Below are positions 9,927 through 19,494 of a DNA stretch of 22,742 nucleotides, piece by piece. Numbering within the stretch: position 1 is the stretch's first letter; each line of letters opens with the position of its first letter. A program made the translations under genes and the position numbers. The notes under the pieces were generated by a model. That model saw only the letters and a list, made by a program, of their open reading frames with translations, had not been told where the DNA came from and ran no database searches. This stretch comes from Physocladia obscura (Eukaryota > Chytridiomycota > Chytridiomycetes > Chytridiales > Chytriomycetaceae), in the NCBI GenBank assembly GCA_027596945.1, contig JADGJH010000013.1, forward strand, positions 23,054 through 45,795, given 5' to 3'.

Positions 9927-10379
9927 TTACAACAATTGCAATTTTTGACCCAACTCGTTGTTTTCTCTTCTCGAAATCAGTCGCAGATTCCAATGAGCAT
10001 TAATGTTTTTGAAGTCATCATCTGTGGTATGCTGGCATTGTGATTTGATGTGGTCTATCTCATATCCTCTTGGAACTACTCCATCAGGAATACCAAGATG
10101 CTCCAACAGCTCTTGTCTCATTACAAAAGTATGTTTCAAACTAAAGTCATCAGAACACCCCTTTTGAATAATGTAGTTGATAACTTAAACAGCCTCAATT
10201 TGCTTTTGTTTGAGTTCATCTTTCATGTCTTGCTCTCTCTTCTTCTTCTGTTTCATTCTGTCAAAATCAGTCTCCTTTGTCACTTTGTGTTTTATCCCAT
10301 CATCAACTACATTAATGTATTCTTTCTTTGTAATCTGATTTATTGCCATGTATTGCATATCTTTGGCCATTCTACTCAA
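9927..10379 (-). pseudogene. C-terminal HNH-nuclease part of the polymerase-helicase track
   Basis: This continues the helicase frame. A charged, Lys/Gln-rich helical linker reaches an in-frame TAA at 10185-10187, after which the same frame reads on for 85 codons to TAA at 9927-9929. The last 60 residues have the HNH layout: YEIDHIKSQ (about 10037-10066) supplies the DH pair, followed by NAHWNLRLIS and RRENNELG with the conserved Asn positions. HNH motifs are metal-dependent DNA-cleaving modules. The metal and catalytic positions look kept, but the upstream stops would prevent translation from the natural start. Whether it was fused to the helicase or was a separate gene is inferred from the continuous frame. 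Confidence 0.6.
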
Positions 10380-11300
10380 TTCATGGATAGTGAATGGCTC
10401 ATTTATTGAATCTCCTTGAACTCAATGGACTGTCAAACAATAGTTGACCCAGTAATGCAACCGAAATTGTTCTACAGTAATCTCAATCTTGTCCTTTGTC
10501 ACTGTATCTTCCAGCAGCAACAATGGCTCAATCTTTTTGACTTCAAATGTTGCACTATTGACAAGTCTGAGTTTCTTGTAGTTTCTATTTGAAATCATTG
10601 GAGTACTAACCATCAACAGAACATCTTGTAAGTTTGGGTCATCTGGATTTGCTTCAATTCTAATCTTTTTCTTTTTCTTTAGTTTATCTCTCTGCATCAT
10701 GATTTCACTGATTTGTTTTCTCTTGTTTTGAGTGTACGCTAGATTTACTCGAGTGAACAAGTGCTTATTGTCAAAGTCACCTGGATTCAATGTGTGCACA
10801 ATGTCAAATAGCACTTTCACTGAGTTGTCTGAATGATGATTAATCAAGAGCTCTGTTATACTGTAGTCAACCAGTTCCTTTAATGCTAGGGTACTGAGGT
10901 AATCATATTTCCAGTTGTTTTTCTCTACTCCTCCCAACTGTTTATAGTCACCAACTAACACAAACTTGACTTTTGTTTGTAGCTTCACAAAATACAAGAT
11001 TTCATAAATTGCTGCTCTCAACATGCCAACTTCATCAATGAAAATGTACTGATATTTGCTGGCTGCCTTTATGGCTTCCTTCAAGTTACACTTGTCATTG
11101 TTGTCGATATGAAAGAAATGGTGACTGTCTGATGATTAATTAATCTTGCAGCCTTGTTTGTACTTGCTAATAGTACAAACAAACCAAACTCCAATTCTTT
11201 AATGGTTTCTCTGACTTCGGTTGATTTCCCAACACCTGCCATTCCAGTTAATAATTGCTGCTCTAATCTGTTTTCTGTTGGAATCCAGTCTTTGTTTTCA
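10380..11300 (-). pseudogene. Superfamily 1 (Pif1/RecD-like) helicase part of the track, frameshifted
   Basis: SF1 helicases unwind DNA using ATP. The Walker A loop GMAGVGKST is at about 11220-11244, followed by the STNKAA motif Ia region. Walker B FIDEVGM is at about 11022-11043 and motif III LVGDYKQLGG at about 10924-10959. The motif V/VI region TVH-stop-VQGDSI is at about 10405-10434. Breaks: the frame shifts near 11298 where it joins the polymerase, shifts again near 11125-11135 between motif Ia and Walker B, and is cut by TGA at 10422-10424 inside the conserved TxHxxQG motif, where one C-to-T change from CGA would explain it. There is no gap between polymerase and helicase, so they were probably one protein. 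Confidence 0.75.
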
Positions 11301-13568
11301 AGCTGTACTCTTGAATGGCTCAGATACTTTGTACTCTTTTGGTAATGCTTCTAGACAATAATTACCGATTCCTAGTTGACACTCAACATCATTGCCATTT
11401 TCAACTACCACACAATCAGTTTTCAATTGAACTATTCTACCACCCATTTTCATTGCTAATTGATGCAACATCATATTGCCATTATCAATCACCTGCCAGT
11501 ATATTGGAATCATATTGAAATGCATTGGAGATTCTTTCTTAATGGAAATGTGATACAATTTAGGGTCCTGTGAGATGCATGAATACACTGCATTCTCATT
11601 TGAGAAAAAGTATCAAACTGCATCATTCAGACTCATTGTAAATCTATCAGTTTGCTTCTTATCACTTCTCTTGTTCAAGCATCCTACAAAACAGTTAATC
11701 ATCAGCTTTGCATTATTGCTGCTCTTGTCATATATCCTCTTTACAAAATCATTAAAGTAATCTGCTTTGAGAGTCTTACTTGGGATAATTTTGTATACAA
11801 TTTTGATTGGCACTCCAATCATTTGACAATATTGTAGTATGGGTGCTGAATACCAACGAGTGCCTCTTAGTGGAAATGTGTTCTCAGTTTCAATATAATA
11901 GAATACAGTTCTTAGTTTGCCAGAGAATGGTTTGACTTCATTGAAAATGCTGAAAACAGACCAAGGCATTTCATTCTTGATGGTCAAACATGCTGTATGG
12001 CATTTTTGAATGTCGAAACTCTTTAAATTGGCCAGTTCTGATGGTCCATAAAATGTATCAACAATGGCTCCCTTGACACAGTTGAAGAATACTGAATGAG
12101 TCACTTGATTGAATGTGCTCTCTAATATGACATCTCCTTTGCATATTTGGAAGGCCTCTAAGACCAGATTAATGAGGTTTTGGTTTCTAAAAGAAATTGT
12201 TAATGCTTTTGATACTGACAATGACTCTTGATAGTGCTTGTTGACTTCAATAATGAAGTTGTTCTTATATTCAATTTGAACTATATGCCTGCTGTTACCT
12301 CGTGTCTTGTATACAGTTTGTTCAGTCTGTGCTAAATATACCACCAAATCTGAAAGGTCTTCTCTATTTGTATAAACAACATTACAGTTTTCAAGTTGAC
12401 AAAGAGTTTCATAGGGAGCATTCAATATGGTATCAACTGTTCTGTCAAAAATATTTACTTGCTTCTCCTTGCTCTTGAAAACTCTTGAATTGTTGGTGCC
12501 CTTTGTTCTCTCAGAGGCAACAATGCTCTTTCTCAGCTCTTCATCTAATACAAGATACATGTGGTTATTGGCAATAATGTAAATCAGGCAAGGGACATGG
12601 TGATTTCTGACTTTGGGGACATGTCGGCAGAAAATCTCAAACTCTAATCCATTGCATACAAGCTAATTCTGTACTTTTCACAGAATCTGACTACTTGATT
12701 TGTTGTTACTCCAGTATCAATCTCACTTTCTTCAAAGATACCTTTTAGGCCATCAAAAGTTACTCCTTTAATATGTGGTTATTAAATGTTGATAAGCACA
12801 AATGTTTTCATTGGTAAAGTTTGGTTCAAGGTTTAAATAGTGGTACTTTAAAACAGTCCCAAACATTCTCTGTTCTAATAAAGTTACTTGTTGATGTGGA
12901 ACTGGTTGAGTTGTGTAGTTAGTATCTAAAATATCACAATCATATGGTTGCCTCTGAGCATACTCTTTTGTCAGAGTATCAAGGTATTGTGCAATCAAAT
13001 AGTCAGGAATATCTCGAATGATTCCTGTTTTGCTATCATTGTAATCATAATCTCCGTAATGTATCACATACTTGAATTCATAATTCACAATTACTCTCTG
13101 TGAGAAGAGAGTTGGAAGATAATACAAAGAATATTCAATGTGTCTTTCTTTTTGAACATCAAATGGAATATTTGGTCTCTTCCTTTTCATTAAAACCTCC
13201 ATTTGTTGCTCCTTTCTTGATGATTCAGGTGAATCTGGCCTTTTTCTCTTCAAAACATTATGAATAACATCCATACCCCCGTTTTGAAGTTGCTTCACTG
13301 TCTTGTCAGTTTTCTTGATGAATGTGCTGTCCAACTTTAGAATATAGTTTCCAATAATTGTCGCTTTATTGTTCCAAATGAGATTTACAATGTGTGATTG
13401 CAACATCTTGTGTTTCTTTTTGTTACAAGGAAGCTTCAATTGGTTTACAACAGTTCTACTTCTTCTCTTTCGAGGGATGAACAGCTCTTTGTAAGTCAGG
13501 GCATAATTTTTTGGTTCAAATAGCTGTATGCTTTGGTAGAAAGGACGTACACTTTCCAACAAGAACAT
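11301..13568 (-). pseudogene. Family-B-like DNA polymerase, N-terminal part of the track, broken
   Basis: The track opens with ATG at 13568 and runs on the minus strand. The first 266 codons (to TAA at 12768) are basic and without recognised motifs. The frame then shifts near 12770 and again near 12655-12670. From 12560 the palm is readable: motif A-like SFDIQKCHTACL at about 12003-12020 on the printed strand, a GTRWYSAPIL segment, and motif B-like KLMINCFVGCL at about 11681-11711. After an in-frame TGA at 11613-11615 comes motif C-like IVQLKTDCVVV at about 11404-11436, with KTD where most family B enzymes have DTD. Length and order suit a replicative polymerase of a virus or self-replicating transposon. 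I cannot tell protein-primed from RNA-primed types, and no separate exonuclease domain is recognisable. The helicase follows directly. Confidence 0.7.
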
Positions 13569-13644
13569 GTTTAATATTATAAAATAAAATAAGTTTTTGA
13601 ATTTAATTCAGTTTTATTTTATTTGATACATATTGTAGACAAAG

Positions 13645-14535
13645 TCATGTTTTAATGAGCTGGAAATTCCAGAATCCAAGTGAGAGAATTTGGTCCAATT
13701 CTTGATACAAAGTCCTTTTTCTTGATTGCATTTCAATAAAAACTGGGCTGATCAATGGATTCTTGACTGAAACTTTGCAGTCACCTGTGATGAATTTGTA
13801 TGCAATTGCATATACAGTTTTTTCTTCTGGAATTCCTCCAGTATCAGTTGTACAGTTAACACTGCAAGTGAGTTGCAATATCTCTGTAAAAATTGATCAA
13901 AATTTCTGCGCAACAAGCTCTCCTTCATTTTCATTTTGTGCCTTGGCAACTTTTATTAAACTCAATGATTGCACTTATATTTTGCACCCATATTCACAGT
14001 TTTATGTCCGGCACATTTTAAAATACCTATGTCCTCTCCACCCCCAATACGCTAACAAATATCCTGTTTTTCACATAGTATGAGTTCCAAATGGACCATC
14101 ACAATGTAGAATTCAGTTAGCCCACATTTATTTAATTTGCTGGAGCATAGTATCATAAGAAAGTGCATGATTGCATTCTATTTGTTCTGATGGATTGTCT
14201 TTGCACATTTGAATAATGCAATCAAGCTCTTCACAGGGAAAGAAATAACCAATATGAAATTCCAGTTAAAAAATCCAACCAAAAAAATGCCACAATGAGT
14301 AGAGCACAGAAAAGTCATCCAGTCTCCATAAAATTAGATTAACTGGGACATTGTTGGATTTTCCAAATATTGTAAATCCCAATCCTTCAATTTCTCCATT
14401 TGTGTTAAAAACAGCAATATCCCAATTGATGCAATTGTAGGATATTTGACCACTTACTTCACCAATCTTTTCAGTTTTCATATCAAAATTTTTATCTTTG
14501 CAAGTGAACAAAAAACAGCCCAAAATGAGTTGCAT
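13645..14535 (-). pseudogene. Decayed single-frame reading track of unknown function
   Basis: One frame can be followed from an ATG at 14535 to TAA at 13645-13647. It is interrupted by seven stops (low ends at 14266, 14128, 14113, 14071, 14002, 13975 and 13897) but shows no obvious frameshift. Between stops the composition looks coding, with several Cys and acidic segments (FPCEELDCIIQMCKDN) and a final intact stretch of 77 codons. I recognise no family. It sits just upstream of the polymerase on the same strand, so probably belongs to the same element. In DNA this AT-rich stops are common by chance, so the coding claim is tentative. Confidence 0.35.
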
Positions 14536-14806
14536 CCAGGGAGGCTCTCAACCAAAAAAATGGAGTTTTTGGAAAAATGTAAAAATTTGAATGTGTCCCA
14601 CTCAGTTTGTACTGCTGGAAAATTAATCAAAACAATAAAAATCAAGCTTTTATTAGTTGACCTTTGATTCCTGAAAGTTGCAGTTGACCAAATGCTCTGG
14701 AAATCTAGGTATGGAAATTTTTTATTTCCCATTTTGCAAAATAAAAAAAAAGCTGCCCCCTGAGTTGCATCCACAGCTGAAACCCAGTCATCCGCTTTGC
14801 CATTAA
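14536..14806. other. Interval without a convincing gene
   Basis: A minus-strand frame (14774-14478) is open but has no recognisable motif and overlaps the decayed track below it. It is probably degraded element sequence. Confidence 0.4.
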
Positions 14807-15067
14807 CTATTGTTTAACCAACAGTAATTCTTGTGGAGTCAGTGGCAAATCTTTAAGAGCCTGATAGCCAGCAGCATCTTTTGTACTCTGTGTGACAGCA
14901 TTTTGGACAACTATGTTGCAACATGGATTCCAAAGACATGGAAGGCCACAACCTCTGCATGAATTACAGCTGAAATGATTGCCAGCCTGGTTCAGTTCAA
15001 TACAGTTGTTGCATGGCTCACAGTAAGACCCTAGTGACACCATTTGGTTCTGCTGCAGGCACTTCAT
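14807..15067 (-). pseudogene. Cysteine-rich zinc-binding-like fragment
   Basis: An 86-codon frame holds closely spaced cysteines (CEPCNNC, then CNSCRGCGLPC, then NPCC), a pattern typical of a zinc-binding module, followed by a Leu-rich helix. The same frame extends across TAG stops at both ends. Upstream it reads a Lys/Gln-rich run, and downstream a further 17 or so plausible codons. The fragment therefore looks like the middle of a longer broken gene. Function unknown. It probably belongs to element 1. Its upstream end overlaps the apparent start of the plus-strand retrotransposon, so the border between the two lies near 15070-15120. Confidence 0.45.
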
Positions 15068-15097
15068 CTATGGGGAGTACTTCTTCTTCTTTTGTTG

Positions 15098-17752
15098 TTT
15101 CTCGTCCTGCCACTCACAGAAACAGTAGAGAACACTGCTGTGGACTCAACTTGGTCTGGAATTCGCGAGTGGATTGAGGGTGTAGCTGCAGCATCAATTG
15201 GTCGACTTGAAGTGGCTGATAGACTGCCAGCTGAATTTTGGACTGAGGATCTGGAGCAACAGCATGAAACAATTCGTGGACAGCTTGTGGAAGTACAGGA
15301 TGCAATTGAGAGGGAGCTCCCACGTCAGACTATCAAGGACATGGTGGCAGAGCTGGTTCAGGCGCAGCAAGACTATTGGGCAGACGTGTCTGAGAGGAAG
15401 CACACACTGTTTGAAGATGCTGTGGATAAGATGACTGTACCTCAAAACTATGGAGCATTCATGCGTATGGTGAAAGGAGCCAAGTCTCGCAGGGATCGAA
15501 CTGGATGTAAGTTGGACCCTGACAAAATTGAGGAGCATGCTCAACACTTCAGGACAACTTTTGGGGCTGCACCAACTGGACAACCAAATGTCAATTTTCA
15601 GGCTGAACCAGTCCCTCAAGCTCAACCTTGAAGCACTGAAGAAATCTTTGATTTGGAAGCAGTGGAGAAAGCAATTGCTGGCCTTCCATTTGGGAAAGCA
15701 ACTGGAGTCGATGGAATCCCAGCTGAGCTTATTGCAGCTGGTGTGATGATTGAACACTTTACTAAATTCCTACCATTAGTACACAGGGCTGCCTTAATTT
15801 CTTCAGACTGGAGGCTGGCCTTGATTGTTCCTGTCTTCAAAAAGAAAGACTCTGATCAGGAGATTGCAAACTATTGGCCAATTGCACTCACCTGCACTGC
15901 GCAGCAACTCTATGAACGACTTCTAATTCCAGAATTGACGCCAATGTTGTCTTGGCTTGAAAATAACCAAGGTGGATTCAGGCCACTACGTTCAGCCCTT
16001 GATCAAGCAACAGTGCTGCATGAATTCCTGAACACAAATCACAGCACCATGACTGTACTTATGGACATCAAGGCAGCCTATGATGAAGTTGATCAATGTG
16101 TCTGTCTTTTGGAAAAGTCTCAGGGAAGTGTTTGGTGTTGACAATGAAATGCTGGAACAACTACAAGATCTTTTTGAGCATAACTCCAGTTCCCTGGTTG
16201 TTGCTGGACGCAGGAGTAAGCCAATTGAAAACTGTCGTGGACTTTTGCAGGGTTCCTCTGCCTCCCCACCTTTGTTTAATTGTCACATTCACAGTCTGTC
16301 AATTAGATTGCGTAAGCCAGGTGTTCCAACAGTAGCAGCACATGGAATTCGTCTCAACAATCTTCTGTTTGCAGACAACACATCTCTTCTGGCTGGAAAC
16401 ATGGTGGACTTGGCAAGACTCCTCAATATTAGTGAACAGTGGTCTCGTGAAGTTGGAATCCAATTCTCTCCCACCAAGTGTGTCTTTCTTGGCCCAACTC
16501 CTGAACTGCGTGAGGCTCCCCTACAACTATATGGTGAAGATTTACCCTCAAAGGAAATGGCGCCATATCCCATTTCGGCAGCGTGGCATTGACTGGATGC
16601 AACTGGCTCATGAACGCACTCAGAAGGCACATGGAGTCATCATAAAATTGGCATTTCTTGGAATGAATGTGATGGGATGGGCCCCTGCAGCCTACTAATG
16701 TCTACAAGAGCTTTGTTTGCCCAGTTCTGGAATATGGAGTTGCACTGAAAACACCAACACCCAGAATCCTCAAAATGTATGACTCTGTCCAACTGTTGGC
16801 TCTTCAAACCATCACATCCACTCCAAGGAACACTTCCTCTGGTGCTCTACACCAGCTACTACAAGTGGAACCATTCAAACACCAGGCCAATGAACTCAAC
16901 CTGCTGTGGGCTGCAAGATTACACAACTCAACTGACTGGTCAATTCCTGCTGTGCAAATATGGCAGGGAGCTCTCCTTGGCATGCACTTACCGCATCAAG
17001 AAAACTTGCCACAACTCACTACGCACAACAATATTCTCTGGAACCATCAAGAAACGGTGCTTTTGGACCACTCAATTGCCCCATTGGTAATTCCTCCAGC
17101 CAGTTGGTTGCCCTATTGACCCCCACTTAAGCCACCACGTGCTCTACCAGAGAAGACTCGGCTGTTGATTCAAAAGCAAGCAATTGTGGGTTTGGATAAC
17201 TGGCTGAAAAACATTGCTGGAACTATCCAAGTTGAGCTGAAGGATGGAATTCGACCCTACCTGAAGTCAGAATCTGGAATGAATCAAAAGACTCGCAACA
17301 CAATAATGAGATGGACTCTTGGGGCTGTCACACGACACAAAGACTGTCTCAAATGTGGAAGTGTTCTCACTCGACTCCATGCTTCTGAGCGTTCAGGAGC
17401 TGCTAACATTCTCTCAACCCAATACCCAACAGTGGATCCACTAGTGGGCAGAGCAACCTGGCTTGACACTATTTTGAACAAATTTCGCAATACCCTGCCA
17501 AAGGAAACAAATGCCTACATTGAAGTCTCAGCAGCTGTGAGCCTTATCTACATGTGCAAAAACTACCAACAACAACCCAATGGCTTCTGGGTTGACCCAA
17601 ATCAACAAGCACATGAGCCTGTGCCACAACATCCACACTCGCGATATGCCAACCTGGTGGGGCTCCTCTTGGACAACCTCAAAACCAAAGCAATGCTGGG
17701 ACTGGTTAAATCTACCAAGTATTTTCTTAAGGTATTTTGTTGGGCTGTGTAG
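15098..17752 (+). pseudogene. Non-LTR retrotransposon (LINE) ORF2 fragment: linker, reverse transcriptase, zinc knuckle
   Basis: Reverse transcriptase of a LINE copies the element RNA at a nicked target. Visible in order: a helical linker (about 15.1-15.6 kb), then KATGVDGIPAEL, YWPIALT, QGGFRP (about 15970), motif A DIKAAYDEVD (about 16060-16090), motif B GLLQGSSASP (about 16241-16270), motif C LFADNT (about 16366-16382), PFRQRGIDW, a VLEYGV segment (about 16727), and a terminal CLKCG...LHASE zinc knuckle (about 17345-17390). No endonuclease or ORF1 precedes it, so it is 5'-truncated. Breaks: in-frame TGA at 15629 and 17117, and frameshifts near 16100, 16550 and 16680. FADD has become FADN, and the knuckle's last Cys reads Arg. 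It is dead. The hydrophobic run at its nominal start is the complement of a Lys-rich stretch and is not a signal peptide. The 3' end has no poly(A). Confidence 0.85.
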
Positions 17753-19320
17753 TGCAAGATTGTTTCTTTGGTTAACATATTTTTCAATTTTCTCCTCTAG
17801 CATCCTTTGTTGCTGTTTTGAGAATTGTTTATTTGCATTGTGGAGTTTCCTTGTCAGCCACAATATTAATTTTGTCTTGGCAAGTGTGTTGTCAGCTGTG
17901 TCAAAGCATGGTATACCATCTAAAGCCACATATGCATCCTGCATTTCTTCACCACTCACTATCCAGTCTCTTTCAAGTTCTTCGTTTGCACTGTGTATTT
18001 CATAGCATAGTTTAGGGCCATAGTCTCTTCTTTCATGCTCATGAGCTGCATGCATGCATTTCTTGATTGAGTTTCTTAATTGCCACCATTTATCTTCAAC
18101 AATTTTTTTATCTGTCTTCTTTCCAGTATCATATTTTTTTATTGGTAGTGTTAACTCTGCTGCTTCTATAAGTGCATCTTCAAGTTGCTGTAGTATTGAT
18201 GATATTTTGGCACCAACAAGTTCCCTATCCTCTGGGTCTGTTAGTTTTTCATATGCCATTGGCATTTGGCATAAATTTTTTCTGCTATCTTGGTCTGCTG
18301 TCTCATTAGTTTGGGATCACTGGCTTTGGGTTTATGTTCCAGCTCAATTTCTTTCATTATGCTGTGTAGTGCTAATCCATCAAGGAGTTCTTTTGTTTTG
18401 TGTTCAAAATTTTCCCATTCTTCTTTTGTTGCTCCAGCAGTGTCTATCATTTTTCTTTTAATCCTTGGCAGTTCATCAGCCATACTGAAAACTTTTTTAG
18501 AGTTAAATATTGCATTTACTGACACATGTTCTGATATTGGCTATCATATAGCTCTCTCATGCTGTCACATTTTTTAACTGATTTTGTAAGTTTTTGTGAT
18601 GCCCATATTCCATCTAGGCAACTTGCTTGTATTTCCATGTCCATCCTATTGGTAATATTGTTTACTTTGATACCAAATCTAGTGTGTCCCATTTTGTGTG
18701 GATGTACTATCCTGTATATATTTGAGAGTTGACCACTTTTCATGTGTTCAAATGCTCCATACTTTTTTGTTGCTCTTGGAGCACCACTTTTAGAATATGA
18801 GTCTATTTCTGCATCAAGTACTTCATTACAGTCTCCTAACCAAATAGATTCTATATTATTTTGTTTGTTTTCTTCAATTTTCTGGTTTATCCAGCATGAC
18901 ATTGTTTCTGTATTTGCTTTTGTTGCTGATGTTGGCCAATATACACATGTGATTCTTATTTTACCACTCTTCAGTGCCAAGATAATTGAAATAAGTGTGA
19001 ATCTAATTTTAAATGGAGTTTTTTTATACAGATGTCTTGCCATTTTATCTGTTAGAAGTATTGCTGCACCTCCTGATATTCCTCCATTTTCTGTTATGTA
19101 TGCATGCATCTGTTGCAAAGCACCTTGTGATTCTGTGCAGCTTCATGTATAGTTGATAGGCAACTTTTTGCACTCATTCTTGTTTCAGTGAGTGCTACTA
19201 TATGTATATTATATTTTTTAATTGTTTCTATTGTGGTCCATTCTTTTACTCTGGTGATTGTGTTGAGGTTGTGGGTTAAAACATTAATTGAGTTATTATC
19301 AATTTAACCAATGGTACTAC
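17716..19320 (-). pseudogene. LINE APE-type endonuclease and linker, reverse transcriptase missing
   Basis: APE-type endonucleases nick the target DNA that primes LINE reverse transcription. On the minus strand: VLTHNLNTI (about 19275), the catalytic Glu motif LTETR (about 19180), SGGAAIL, VYWPTSA, LGDCNEVLD with Asp and Asn (about 18815-18840), and NRMDMEI (about 18640). The terminal SDH has become SQY (about 18530). A long charged helical linker follows to about 17715 (YLKKILGRF), where a reverse transcriptase should begin but the sequence turns into the complement of the plus-strand LINE. Frameshifts lie near 19125, 18525 and 18250. The protein is inactive. A 245-codon frame (18265-17528) reads across the junction, but its last about 60 codons are antisense to the other element. 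Confidence 0.75.
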
Positions 19321-19494
19321 TTCCAACAAGTGTGGTTGCATCATTTGGATAGATTTGTAGTATTGAATCTAATCTTATTTGGCTGGTGCTTCCATTATTA
19401 TCTGTTTGTTCATCAATTTCTATCACAACAGTTTTTCTTTTCCTTTTATTCATTTTTAGTGCATTGATTGCTTCAATTTTTCCAGTGTTACGTT

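Noticed and set aside
15044..15160. Apparent signal peptide (Leu-rich run) at the start of the plus-strand LINE frame
   Set aside because: The Leu run is the complement of a Lys codon repeat (CTT for AAG) in the minus-strand Cys-rich frame. It has no meaning for a reverse transcriptase.
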